Shown piece by piece: positions 36,931 to 49,395 of a DNA stretch of 64,000 nucleotides (position 1 is its first letter; each line of letters starts with the position of its first letter). The notes under the pieces were generated by a model that was given only the letters and a program-made list of their open reading frames with translations, made no database searches and had not been told where the DNA came from. Both the position numbers and the translations under genes were made by a program. Origin of the DNA: Medicago truncatula (taxonomy: Eukaryota; Streptophyta; Magnoliopsida; Fabales; Fabaceae); NCBI RefSeq assembly GCF_003473485.1, contig NC_053045.1:43442494-43506493 (forward strand), given 5' to 3'.

Positions 36931-38704
36931 TCAGTTTTTCATGTCTGGTCACTGATGTATAATTTAATAAATGTACTTATCTTCTGATATTTTAAATTAT
37001 AATGCTATTCAGCTCCAAAGTCAGATCACAAGTTTTTGGAAATTAATAAGGTTATCTGTAGAAATAAGCACTAGATTTGCATCTTTCTTGGAATATATTT
37101 TTGTCTTAATGTTGTCTGTCATAGTTATATATAACCTAACACGTTCATTATCATTTGTAGGCGGATATATTTTTAGCACCTCAGTTACATGCTGCATCTA
37201 AGAGATTCAGCATTCACATGGTAGTATTCTATGGTCTCGATATTTTTTCTGGGGGAATAAGGGATTGTAATGAGTATTGCACTTGGTGAAATTTTGAAAC
37301 AATGGGAAACAGCTGAAGTATTATGTATGTTCTTTGGAAACAGCTGAAGTATTATGTATGATCTTAGGATGATGGAGTCTATATAATCTGTTTTGTAGCT
37401 TCAGAGAGCATGGAAGGCTTTGAATTGGACTCAGAAGTTGAGTTTATTGACGATAGTTATCCATGGAATAACATCTTTATCAGAGATTTCTACAAATAAG
37501 CTTGAGGTTACTTCTCTTGCCTAGAATGTCAATCTCAATTTTTACTATTTTTTATGTTACAGGTCCTGCTTTTATATGCTTGATCCCCTTTTAAAATGAT
37601 ATTTAGTCTTGTTCCGGGTAGAGCTTCTAGGATCTCTTCCCGCAGTGTGCCATGTTCAAGGTCGGTGTTTTGTGTTTAGGTTAAATGAGAGGCTTAGGTT
37701 TTCTTTGTTTTGATCTTTCCCCATTTAGCTAAGATTTCTGCTCTGTAGGCACCCTACTAAGCTACGGTTTTAGTTGGGGTATCCTTGGAACCTACGCCTA
37801 TTCCGAGTACTTTATTAATTGGGTTTAAACAGTTCGCAGACCAAGGGTATTGAAATAAGTTGTGATTTAATTCCAACCATTCAGTTATAGTGAAATGTTT
37901 TACGACGGTTCAGGTTTATGTGTGTGTGTAAGATGCATAATGAATGTACTCAAAGTGTTTATATGTATATTATATATAAAACTCTCAACTAAGGAGATGC
38001 ATAAATATCTATGATTCGCATATAATCTATGCAACAGTTTGCTTTAGTAGTAGTTATTTGAAAAACTAAAGAGCCAAATCTTGGTATTAGTTATAGAAAG
38101 CAAGTTCAGATGATGCTACACTTCAGCCTTATGAGCAGCTCAGTTTTTCATATCCATCCTTATTGCCACCTCTTATACATGAACGAGATACTGTAAGTTT
38201 TTCTTCCTCTCACTCAAAAATTCCATCGCAGTATCCTTTTGCATGTGACAAGTCCTACAACTCAAGTAAACAATAGTATTTTTTGTCTGTTCTGCAGTAT
38301 CTTGCATGGTCTCTGAAGCAGAGCAAGGTTGTGGCTGTGAATAACTGTAAAAGGGAGGTGTGATTGGAAAAGGCCACATGGATGGTGTAATATTTGCACT
38401 GTTAGCCGATACAGGGAATTTGAGATTTCGAGACCTTGCTGGGAAAAATTCAAATGATGGGGGTTCTAATGGCTGGATTGATGTCATTAATTTAATGGTT
38501 CTTTATAGCTTAGGCAATTTGAGTCTCTATCCAATTTTCTATACCACTAATTGACAAAACAGGTATCAGAACTCTTGCTTCCAGGTTCACTTTTTAGCTC
38601 AAATTTTTCGATCTTGCAATATTGTTTTCTTTAAAATTGTTGGTTGAGTTTTGTAGTATACTATGATTATCATTTTCAGCCACTGTATCATGGTGAGAGT
38701 GGAG
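36931..38704. other. Intergenic, no confident gene
   Basis: Mixed AT-rich DNA. 37590-37830 has moderately GC-rich text without a recognisable product. An open frame of 104 codons on the minus strand (38173-38487) has Pro/Ser-rich composition but resembles nothing I know; the plus strand of the same DNA leads towards the MYB fragment. Confidence 0.4.
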
Positions 38705-38819
38705 TAGACCAACTTCTGGCAGTGAAAGAAAATGGGCTCAAATAGCAGAGAAGTTAGAAGGAAGGGTTGGCAAGCAGTGTAGAGAGCGATGGCACAATCA
38801 TTTGCGTCCTGATATTAAG
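38705..38819 (+). pseudogene. MYB98-type R2R3-MYB fragment
   Basis: 38733-38819 encodes WAQIAEKLEGRVGKQCRER followed by WHNHLRPDIK, the second half of an R2 repeat typical of the MYB98/MYB64/MYB118 group. Just before it, in another frame, VDQLLAVKENGLK resembles the preceding helix region (EDQLLxxLVEKxGLK). No start, no R3 repeat and no following donor were found, so this is a decayed scrap of a gene-sized duplication or transfer within the genome. Confidence 0.7.
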
Positions 38820-41239
38820 TTTAGATATATGTACCAATTTTTTTATTTCATATAATTTTTTATTACAAGTTTTGTGCTTTGAATTTGACCCTAGGATTAT
38901 TTTTTATTTCATATTAACTGGAATAAATTATTTTTGCATATTAATAACAAAAGCAGTTATGCTGTCATGTATATAATTTGAAGTCAGATTGGTTATCATG
39001 GTAACAGATTTGTTATGCCAATATATAACATCATAGTCAATAGTAGGTATATAACTTGCAAATTTCCAGAATTTCAATTTATTAAAGAAGATGATAACAA
39101 AAAAAGGCAGCTATTCATCACAATTTCGTTATATTTTCCATTTCAAATATGCTTGCTCTCTCAATTGATGTCTCAAAAATCATGATATAGAATATTATGA
39201 TGTTCATGGTTCGCAAAATTGATTTTGTGGTGAAGTCATTTTCAAAGGTTTGGTTTTTCTATATCATAAGATTAGATAATCAAAACTTGAAAAATTCAAT
39301 CCAGCTATAAATATAAAAGTCTTAGTTCAAATAAATGGAGTTACAATCAGATATTATTAGACCAGTTAGCAGCACTGCCAACCCTTGGCATGCCAGTTGA
39401 TTCCTTCTTAGCCTCTGCATCCACCTTGAAAGTTGCACCACCTTAAGTGCATCTTTGATTCCACTTTTAGAAGTTCCACTTTTAGAGGGACTAAGATTGA
39501 TTTTAAAAGTGTAAAATAAATTTTGTGGTGTTTGATTTTTTTAATAGAATTGATTCCGCTGAAAACTTTTGATATTAGAATTAATCTTTACATTCATTCA
39601 AATTTATCGTTCAACTCACTTTTAAATAAATGCATCCAATATAAATCACTTTACTTTTAATTCATTTTAGTCAGAATCAAATTTGCACGATCAAAACTTA
39701 CACAATTAGTTCACTCAAAACCAATTTGAGTCACCGCCAAACATCCACATAAGACGTGTGTACGAGCATCCTAGTTCAAATCCGTGGAGACTTTTGTTGT
39801 TTGTCTTTCTTTTTTTTTTTTTTTTTTATATTTTGTAAATATACATTTTAGGCAAATAAATCGTATGTATGGGTAGGAAGACAGAGGGAGATGCAGATGT
39901 TAATGCAATCAAATCATCTAGGTGAAATGTCACATGAACCGATGAATTCAGTTCAACTAACTACCACAACTTGGTAAGGGAAAAAGCAATCAGTTGAGTT
40001 TCTTTTCCCTTTTTTATATATATAAAAAAAAAAAAAAAAAAAAAAACTTTAATTAATCTTGAACGTATACCATTGAGGCACCCCTCGAAAAAAAAAAATG
40101 CTTTGAGCCAAATATGAAACATATTCGTGATTAAATTAGACTAAACATTCATTGGACTAAATTGCTACCGCAAAAACTTTAGCAGCCTCATATTCCAGAC
40201 GAAAAGCATACTTTACCAAATAAAAACAAGGGTCAATAGGTCTTTATCCCCTGTAATATAGGTCATTTTTGGTTTTCCCTCTGTTTTGATTTAACCCCCT
40301 GTAATTTTTTTTTGTTTTGATTTACCCCCTAATAGGCCAAACAAAAACCAATTTTTTTTTTTTCAAGAACAAAAATATTTTACAAGGGGGTAAAAAAAAA
40401 AATATTTTACAGGAAAAAAACCGGAAATGACCTATATTACAGGGGGTAAATACCTATTAACCCTAAAAACAAATACGGTGCACATCAAGTAATATAGTTT
40501 TTTTTCCTTTCTTTCTAATTCAATAACTTCTAACATATTTTCACAAAACCAAATTGGGTCCTAAAAACTCTTTGCAACAGATTCTCACAAAACCAAATTG
40601 GATCTCCTACAGCTGCTATGGTACAACAACTATAGGACTCTTACATTTAGAGAAAGAATATTCACTCTCTAAATCTACCTCATGAGCTAGCTAGATACAA
40701 ATTAAGGCAGATGTCACATAAAAAACAACTAACCAACAAGAAAATTCTTGCAACGAAAATGGAAAACCCCGAGACAGTAACCGGTCAAGAGCGCCTTATT
40801 GAATTTTGGCAAGAGCTCATTTGATCTTACCAGAACAACACTTCTGATATTAATGATTAAAACATTACATATATATATATATAAGCCGAATTGGAAAACA
40901 ATTTACATTTCCATATACAGTTAAATCCATAGATACAATCCAAGTAACTCAACAGGACCATAGAAAATCTCTTGTTAAGCAATTCAATCTATACAGGGAT
41001 ATACATATGAGCTAGCTAGATACATATTTACCATCTCAACTTCACCACCAACCCGCAACAACAAAGGGTTGGATACTTTTGGTAGAAGTGGGAAGCAAGA
41101 ACTGCAACTCTACAAATATAACATAAACTAAACTTACTGAATCAGGTTCAGAATTTATATTTGCATTGAAAACGAGTAACAACTAATAACTATCCACCCA
41201 AGACAACAGCATCCATTAAAATCTGTCTGCTGCAATCAC
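38820..41239. other. Intergenic with MITEs, up to the 3' end of the RING gene
   Basis: 39446-39755 holds a worn MITE-like stretch ('...gattgattttaaaagtg...' with '...accgccaaacatcc...'), similar in text to 34440-34560. 40229-40465 is a clear foldback element. Poly-T and poly-A runs lie at 39809-39827 and 40023-40046. From about 40860 the DNA is probably the 3' UTR of the RING gene. Confidence 0.5.
40229..40465. mobile_element. Foldback MITE, about 237 bp
   Basis: The left arm 'agggtcaataggt...tatcccctgtaatatagg' (from 40229) is the inverse of the right arm 'cctatattacagggggtaaat...acctattaaccct' (to about 40464), with arms of about 40 bp. The centre is T-rich then A-rich and also pairs. No coding capacity. 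Confidence 0.85.
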
Positions 41240-44200
41240 TTACCTTATGTGAGAGTCATACGCGTCAAAGATGGAGTCTGGAACAATTAAAGGCAACTTA
41301 TCTATGTACATGAAAAGCCTTCTGAGATTCTCCCTTGTCACTGTTGCCATATCAACCACATCCCTTCTATCAGTGTATACCCACAGATCCCCTGAGTTCA
41401 CTCTCTTCAAACTGTCACGGCAAAATGGGCACGACTGGGATCTCGTTCGCCTGCAAAACATACCAAATCACTTAACCTTCAATTGAACCAAAAACACATG
41501 CCAAGAGGCACAAGACGTCTGCTTAAATTTCATATCCAAGGATAGTAAAGGAAAAACAGGTACTACAAATCTCTCGCTATTGGTGCGCAGTCTTACCTTG
41601 ATTTGGCAAGAGGCTAATCTAATGACTCAAACATCTAACTAGGTCATGGAGAAACAAATCCAACATTCCTTTTCATACAGCGGAATAATTCCCTCCAGAC
41701 CCAAAATGTGCATCAAAACTATGCAGATTTATACAACAGTCCCGGTTTAAATCAGGAATCAGACACCAATTAGGGTTTGCCCAAATGGCGTAGACCAAAA
41801 TATCTTGGGTTTGAGTCCTTGTGGTGATCATTCATTCTTAGCTTATTTGTAATTGTAAACACCCCTATAAGCCTCAGCCTACTACCTGATAGGAAGATTA
41901 GGAGATTCTACAACTGAGCAGACTGGGGTTCATAAAAACCTGGAAACAACGAGTCTCCATTCCATCAGAATGTATGACTCAAACGAAATAATGATAACCA
42001 CAATCAGGGAGCCAAGACCACTTTGTTTTTTCCCATCAATAGAAAATAATGTGTCGCAACCATTCTCCTAATAGAAGGTGCATGCTCAACCCCTTCAACC
42101 AATTATATAATAATCTGATAAAAACATCAAAGGCTAATCCATTCTCATTCACTTCAAATTAAAGCATTTGAGCACAAATAAATCCATAAGCAAAGAATTC
42201 CACACAAAGCATCCACAAAAAAAATTCTTTTTAGTCACTACAGTAATAAAATAGTCTCTCACTAATCAAAAGATATTTCATTTTATAAGTTAAGAAGATT
42301 CTTGATTCTTGATGTTTGCAAAGTATGGAAGACTGTATGAACAGGAAAAGAGCAATGATTATTACTAAACTCTGTCATTCAAAGCATCTGAATATGCAGG
42401 GAAAGGAAACACATCAACAAATTAAGACAAAGGAAAATTTGATCAATACTTCAAGCCTAAACGACTCCATCAAGTCAAATAAGACTCAAGTGCTACAATC
42501 ATAATATATAACCGCTCAAGTACTAATCAGCCAAAAGGCATTCATCAGTAATACAAATACATCCTTTTAGCAACTACATATGTTTGCCAGCCATACCAGT
42601 TTGAAGTTCCAAACCGATATCTTGTCATTGATTCTTTCAAACCCTAATACTACTATTTTTGTTCTTTTTTATTGCATATTCACTTCAAGGTAGCAATAAG
42701 GAAAAGTTAAAACTCATACCTTCAAATTAATAGTGCCTGTAATATTCCAAAATAATAGTAAAAGGTGTCTATTTGTGAAATTGAAGCTTTTTTTTCCTTA
42801 ACACAAAATCAAAACAATAAATTGAACTTGAAATCAAGCACAGGAGTCCAAAACCAGTTCACTTACAGTAAGACTCGTGATGTCCACTACTTGCATCCTC
42901 TAGCATGGCAATAGACGTTTTAGTTTGCAAGGTTGTTAACAAATATTACCCAGACAAAGTGAACAAACCCAAAACCCAAGGAAACCCATGCAGGCTCAAT
43001 GACTATATTTCAATCTTACTGAAACTAGTCACTTAGTAGTACCGCACCAATAATGCATGAAATCAGCAAAAACTAATAAATACAATCTAACGCATAGTAC
43101 AGACAAATAAACAACCTCAAACCTTTTCGCTTCCTGACATCTACAAGTCATGAAATTGAAAAATAGGGAATCTCTCTCTCTCACACACACACACAAAGAT
43201 AGAGAAAGAGAAGGGGCAGTGAGTACCATTCTCGGTAACACTTGAGGCACATAACATGATTACAGTTAGGCAACACAATTTTACTATTCATCTCCATGCA
43301 TATCCCACATTCATCGTCTCTTTCAATATCTATGTCAGAAGATTGCCTACAGTCATCATCATCTCTTCTACGATACCTCTCCATGCATACAGCCTTTTGC
43401 TTTTTATCCTCAGAGTCAGTAACACCTTTCTCAAGTTGCAATAAAGAAGGATAAATGACAGCTGATGAAAGCAGAAATTTAACATTTTCATCAGTAAACA
43501 AAACATAAAATGCAAACATCCTTAATGCTAAGACTAAGAGTAACACAAAAAGGAAATATATACCATAGAATTCCCTTATACTTGCTTTTCTTTCATGGGT
43601 AGACATGGTGGTTGTTCCATCCACATACACCTACACCACATACCAAATTTGTTCACCTTATCCAAGTTTCTTCTCATTTCAACAGCTAAGTTAAAAAATC
43701 AGCACAGTTAGCTTACCTTGTAAATTAGGATTCTTAACAATCCAAGAGCACCAGCAAGATGGCAATCAGTCCATTGAACAAAAAAGAGAAACAAGGTTGC
43801 AGCTGGACTGTATGACATTCTCATCTGAAGACATGCACCATCATACTCCCTAGGGAAATCGGACGCCCTACACATACAAATAGTGCGACGAAGCAATAAC
43901 TAAATTAGTATGCCGAATACACACACACTCTTCAGAGTTCTAAGAGTGTGTTTAGATGGAGGGTTTAAGAAGGGAGAACTTATTTTTCTTTTTTAAATTA
44001 GGAACATTATAAAATAATTTTTAAAAAATTGAATTAATGGCATCATATAATATTTCAGAAACATTTAATTTATTTTAAAAAAATATTTTACTATGTTCGT
44101 AATTTTAAAAATAAAAGTGAGCTCTCCCATCATTTCCCCTCATAAACCCTCAATCCAAACACATCCTAAAGAATTCCTAAAAATGATTATAATTCAACAA

Positions 44201-44530
44201 AAGGACACTAGTTAGAACTTGGGACTGTAGCATTCTTCTTTAAAGGCATAACAAAACTTCAGAAAAAGCTTTGAATTGAATGAGAAAAATAAAAATAAAA
44301 AACAAAAATTGAAAATAAAAATTATGATATTTATTATGCACTAAAAATAAAAATAAAATTGAAGGTGTGATTTGGCAACAAAAATAGAAACTTTACCAAA
44401 ACAGAGAGGAAAATGGGAAAATGAAAATAGAATTTTGAAGAAGAAGAAGAAGAAGAAGAACTAACAGAGTATTGGCGTGTTGAATATCAGCTTGGAGAAG
44501 TTTTAAGGAATCCTTGAAAGACTTGCGCAT
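41240..44530 (-). CDS. AIRP2: RING-type E3 ubiquitin ligase, AIRP2-like
   Basis: Five exons (44530-44466, 43867-43717, 43630-43564, 43461-43227, 41450-41240) join in frame to 242 aa, the length of Arabidopsis AIRP2. The N-terminal half is helical and family-specific (MRKSFKDSLKLLQADIQHAN, REYDGA, MRMSYSPAA, FFVQWTDCHLAGALGLLRIL). The C-terminal C3HC4 RING reads CGIC, LPNCNHVMCLKCYREW, then CPFC, with all eight metal ligands present, followed by GDLWVYT and a conserved tail ending AYDSHIR. AIRP2 is a cytosolic ligase that promotes abscisic-acid and drought responses. The Arabidopsis relatives At3g47160 and At5g58787 are alternatives, so orthology is inferred. Intron 4 is 1,776 bp and intron 1 carries a MITE. 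The stop codon lies in a splice-donor-like context (see findings). Confidence 0.93.
43945..44166. mobile_element. Foldback MITE in intron 1 of the AIRP2-like gene
   Basis: The left end 'gtgtgtttagatggagggtt' and right end 'aaccctcaatccaaacacat' are inverted copies, with 'gaagggagaactta' pairing loosely with 'gagctctcccatcatttcccc'. The 'gtttggat' type end recalls hAT-like MITEs, but I could not fix a target duplication. Confidence 0.75.
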
Positions 44531-44596
44531 GGAAGAAGCAACGTACATCTCTTTCTGTCTCTTACCAAAGCAACAACAAAAGCAAACTTTTCAAAC

Positions 44597-44682
44597 AGAA
44601 GAAGATGAAGAAGAAGAAGAAGAAGAAGAAGAACAGTGTGGTGGTTATTGTGGCTCTAGTTTCTCTCACTAGTATATTGTAA

Positions 44683-44726
<44 letters not shown>
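44597..44726. repeat. GAA and GA microsatellites upstream of the AIRP2-like gene
   Basis: A GAA-rich tract lies at 44597-44632 and a (GA) run of about 20 units at 44687-44726. On the gene's strand these read as TTC and TC tracts, the usual pyrimidine-rich 5' UTR or core-promoter signature of plants. A shorter AAG run at about 44439-44460 lies just inside intron 1. Confidence 0.85.
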
Positions 44727-44729
<3 letters not shown>

Positions 44730-44994
44730 TTGGAATTGGAAAAGGAAAAGGAAAAGGAATGCGTGTTGCTTCTAAACTGTTCTTTAAAGCCAAGAGCCGA
44801 ACCTTGTCAGGACACGCGTACACATCACCTCTCCCTCATTTTTATTTTTCATAAAAACGACTTTAAACCAAATTCCTTTTCTTTTTCTACACTAGACAAC
44901 ATATTCAAATCAACTTTTCATATTTATATTTTCATTCTATGGACTTAATTTATTAAACAACAAATTAATTTTTTATAACTCATTAGTTTTAAAC

Positions 44995-45200
44995 ATAATA
45001 TGTTAAACAAAAATATGGTTTGTGTGACCATATTTTTTAGTTGTACGATTACTATTTATCCAAAATTTATTTAGTTAATTAAGTGGAAAAATAGTGATCA
45101 CACGCATTTAGTTGCGTGACCACATTTTTCAGCTTCTAAATAGTGGTCATACAACGGAAAAAATGTGATCACACATACCATATATTTGATTAACTGAAAT
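44995..45200. mobile_element. Foldback MITE, about 205 bp
   Basis: The left arm 'gttaaacaaaaatatggtttgtgtgaccatattttttagttgta' and the right arm 'taaatagtggtcatacaacggaaaaaatgtgatcacacatacca...tgattaac' are imperfect inverted repeats of about 60 bp each. The loop also carries 'gtgatcacacgc ... gcgtgaccacat'. Non-coding. Confidence 0.75.
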
Positions 45201-46749
45201 TTTTAAAAGTAATATAATAAGGTGTACACTGTATACATAAAAAGTGTCTACCAATCTTTATTCTTTTATGAGTGATTAGTTTTAAACATAATCTATTAAT
45301 TTTTTGCTACTACATACATTTCATTTTTATATATAAATATAATTTAAAATTGATTATATGAATTAGTAAATTTTTATTAGATGATAATATACAATTAATC
45401 TATATTTTTAACTCTTTATAATACGATTAATTATTTGTGGAAAAGGGATGTAGTGACATTTGATGAGGTGAAGTGTAACTTTTGTACTTTCACACTACAA
45501 CATTTAAGTGTGTGGTGTTGCTATACTTTTAAAACAAGAGCTCTTATACATGAACCATCTTAGGTGGTATACACCATTTTACATCCACATACATTTGTGA
45601 TACGTGGCAAAAACATTGAAAGAAGATATAAAAAGGGGTGATGATATGATGTAAAATTACTAAAAATACCCCTAACACATGGAGTGTACATAAGTGGTGT
45701 ATGAAAAAGGGTGTCTACCTATCTTTTTTCTTAAAACAAAGAAGCAACACACTTTTTAAAATACACTTTACGCACACTTATTTATACGAATCTAACTAAA
45801 TTTATATCAAATCCATGAAATATACTGCGATCCTTGTGATGTTTTTCGGTGTAATGATTCATATGAATTTTAACCAATCAAAAAAATAGATTAATCTTTA
45901 AAAATATTATGTTGTTAAAGAATGTGTCGTTCTCAATTCTTAAAAAAAAAAAAATGATGGAGCAAAACTATTTATAAACACATGTACATTATATGTGCAA
46001 TTCTAGACTTTTCAATAAAAGAATCTTTCATTTGTCACAAATAATTAATAATATTATAAATGAATGAGGCCTACTTACTAAAATCTGGGAGTACTGCTTA
46101 CTAATTTTTAACCAGCAGTGGCATTTTCATTATCTAATATCGTGAAGGAGAGTATAGTGGTGCAATATGGGAGTGGGACGTGAAGATAATGAGGCCTTTA
46201 TTATTTTATTTTATCTAATTTGCACGGAAGCTCTTTTTCTTTCACTTTCTTGGTTTGCCAATTGCCATTTTTACCTGTTAAGTGGCTTACACTTTCCATA
46301 ATACGCACTTGGATGGTGGAAAATTGAACTCATCAGATACAATGAGATTTGCTTATCATAACTTCACGACATGATTTAGACAAATTATTGCTTCTCCATG
46401 AAGTCATCTTCTTTCAAATTCTTTCTTAAATAAATGAAATGCGCGGTCTAATATTTTATCATTTTCCCATTTTATAAAAAGTGGCAATGCGATCTAATAT
46501 TCTATCATTCTTGGCTTGTTTGCTTTGACGATTTCTTGGAACTTTGTGTTCTTCTTAGTCTCATTATTTCAAAAACTTTCTCACTTTCAACATCATGTTC
46601 TTCTCGATCGACAATTTTTGCGCATCAGACCCAACCCAAAAGCCAATTAACACACTTACAAAAAGAAAATTTTGGGCAATCTGAAAATTCTCACACGCAA
46701 ATGGGTCTCTGAATTTTATTTAGCACACTATTGATGGGTTCATCTCTCT

Positions 46750-47640
46750 TATTTTAACGGGTTAATTGTTCAAATTAACCCTGTAATATACCTTATGTCT
46801 GAAAAATGACCCTTAAAAATACAAAACATATATTCTAGCATTGTAACTTGAATTTCTTCTTATTTTTGACCACCCTGTAATATACGTATAGTCTAAAAAT
46901 GTGACCTACATGTTGAATTTTTTCATTATTTTTTTCATACATGATTAGCACGTTAAAATATAGCTTTACATAAAAAATTAAATTTCTTCGACTAGAGATA
47001 AATTAATTATGAATTTTCATTCCCTCATAATTATGAATTTCTTAAACAATTTATAATTAATTTGTATCTCGTTTAAAGACTACAAAATTTCACTGTGAAG
47101 GTTCTTATCATGTTCTAGTCATGCCTACAAAATTAGGGAACTAAATTTGACTTGTGAGTATACGCTTACGCGGAACAAAATTTCAATTTTGCACGTTTTG
47201 GTTGAAAAATCATAATAAATTTAAACGACTTCGAAATGCTATGAAACTTTACATATCCTTTTTATGTATTTTTATAGATGTCTCTGCAAATAATGAACTC
47301 AAAATTCGATTTATAGGTCGAGATTCCATTGTTTTGTTTTTTGAGCTTTTGATACTTTAAAAATTCATAATTAATTTGTCGTTTGTTGAAAATTTATAAA
47401 TTTTTTGTGTAAAGCTGTATTTTAACGTTCTTAACTCGCCTCTAACAAATCATGAAAAAATTCAATCTTTCGGTTGCTTTCTTGGACTTCGCGTATATTA
47501 CAGAGTTATAAATAATAAAATTTTTGAATTACATGGTCAAAATACATGTTATTTAATTACATGGCCAATTTTCAGACTTCACATATATTACATGGTCAAT
47601 TTTAATTAATAATCCTATTTTAAATTGTAGTTTTATTGAC
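46750..47640. mobile_element. Large imperfect palindrome (about 890 bp), probable foldback transposon
   Basis: The left side has 'ttaaattaaccctgtaatata'-like text near 46768-46793, and the right side has 'tatattacatggtcaatttt' near 47585-47604. Further in, 'cgttaaaatatagctttacataaaaaatt' (about 46950) mirrors 'aaattttttgtgtaaagctgtattttaacg' (about 47400), and 'aattaattatgaattttc' mirrors 'aaaattcataattaattt'. The arms are diverged. No coding capacity seen. Confidence 0.65.
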
Positions 47641-49395
47641 AAAATGATAAACCTCTTTTATTTCAATTTTTTTAATTATTAAAATTAAAAAAAAAAATTT
47701 GATTTATGACCGTTGATATAATTTGGGATAAATTTTTCGCCCGGACTCCATAAATTTCCTGGCTCCGCCACTGTGCCTCCTCAACTGTTTTGCTTTTAGA
47801 TAATGACAGAAAATGAGTGAATACGAAGAAGGAAATACCAAAAAATAAAAAACTAATTTTATAAGTAAACGAGTCAATGTGAAAGATGACCATATTAGAC
47901 ATGTTCCGACGATGGAAGTTCACGTTAATGTGTCTATATAGGATCAAATAAACCATTTGTACTTTTTGATGTAAGTTTTTGGGTAAAAATTTACATTTAG
48001 TTCAATGTCGACGTTTGCAATACAAATTAATTATTTTAAACTTATTAATATGTGCAAATTTACATACAATAAAAAAAATCTTTAAATTAAAGGTAAAAGA
48101 ATAGTGTTGTAGTTTTGCCTATTTCACTAATAGGAATTTATCAAGCACACCCTTCGATCATTGCCTAGTAGTTTTTTTTTTTCCCGAACAAGTCATTAGT
48201 AGTTAAAAACTAATCTGCTGAAAATTAATAGAAAATTTAACCTGTGTAATAATATGAATTGTAAAATAGTTTTGCTCTCCATGACGTATCTATGGTTGAG
48301 TTGGATCACCTAACAATGGAGAATTCTATTTTATTAGTACATCATAGATAAATATATCATTTATTTATAATTTTTTAACAGTAGTATTTAATAAACACTT
48401 GATCACTTTGACCAAGCACCTCAAACACATTTTTTAAACGAAATTCAATAATAACTTTATATCATTATATTTTAATATTAAAATATGTGAGACTAGTAAA
48501 TAGAGTGTGTTTATGTGAACCACTAGTTAAATACCATGTTGATTTTCTAAATTTCTTCACAAGAAGGAGGATACCCATTTAAAGTGATATGCCACCCCAT
48601 TGTCTAAGGAGTTTGAAATTCGAAGCTCACTTTATTAGAATGTACAAAAGACAAATTTCACGTTAGACAAATCAAGAGAAATCTGCGGATGCCGGACGGA
48701 TACAGACAAGTACCATAGAGTCAAAGGTAAACGCTGTTTTCGACGTTTAAGGAATGTAATGGAAACATAAACATTTGTTACGTGCTGATTCAGATCACTG
48801 TCACATGTTGTTGGATAACAACATAGCTATGTCTACGTAAATCACTCGGCTTATCTTTTATTATTGCAATCACCCAACAATAAAAATGAAAATTATTTTC
48901 TACAGAATCTGTTTCTCAATAACTATTATAAGAACATCTACCAAATATATCATACTCTATTATAAGCAAAAAAATCTTTTAATAATAATTTGTTACCTAT
49001 TTTAACTTCTGCTGCTTACTAGTTTGATAATTTGGATAAAACTGCCAGCATTACATGATCTATTTATCTCTCTCTCTCTCTATATATATTTAGCCATGGA
49101 TGAGTCATTCTACCTATCAATGTCCGTTTTCAAAGGATATTACTAAATCTAAAAGATTACTCATTTTGGTAAATTATTTTATTTCCCTCAATCTATGTCA
49201 TTTTTCTCCCCCACATATATTTGTTCATGTTAATTGTGTAAAACCTTAATTAGAGATTTCATGTTCTTTTTGCAGCTAATTGCTTTATTGATATTGGTAC
49301 ATTTCTTTGAGAAAATATATACACTTCTTGGAGAAGATAAGAGAAAGAAAGTGGTTACATTGGAAGAGAATTTGAACCTATCTACAGAGACAAAG

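Larger units (their letters stand above)
44727..49395. other. Long AT-rich intergenic region with foldback elements
   Basis: It contains the foldback element at 44995-45200, MITE-like text at 45540-45720 ('ggtatacaccattttacatcc ... ggagtgtacataagtggtgtatg') and a long palindrome at 46750-47640. The TSJT1-like promoter lies at its right end: TATATATATTTA near 49081, after a (TC) run. An in-frame extension upstream of 49396 and a possible 5'-UTR intron acceptor ('tttttgcag', about 49268-49276) are noted. No other gene seen. Confidence 0.45.

Noticed and set aside
38173-38487. 104-codon minus-strand frame, Pro/Ser-rich
   Set aside because: No similarity recognised, no promoter or conserved start, and it lies in a region of gene fragments.
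44730-44948. 72-codon frame starting with a Glu/Lys run next to the GA repeat
   Set aside because: It is produced by a purine-rich tract in the AIRP2-like upstream region, with no family similarity.
49234-49395. N-terminal hydrophobic extension of the TSJT1-like protein
   Set aside because: It looks like a membrane segment, but family members begin at MLGIF and a possible intron acceptor lies within this stretch, so it is best read as 5' UTR.
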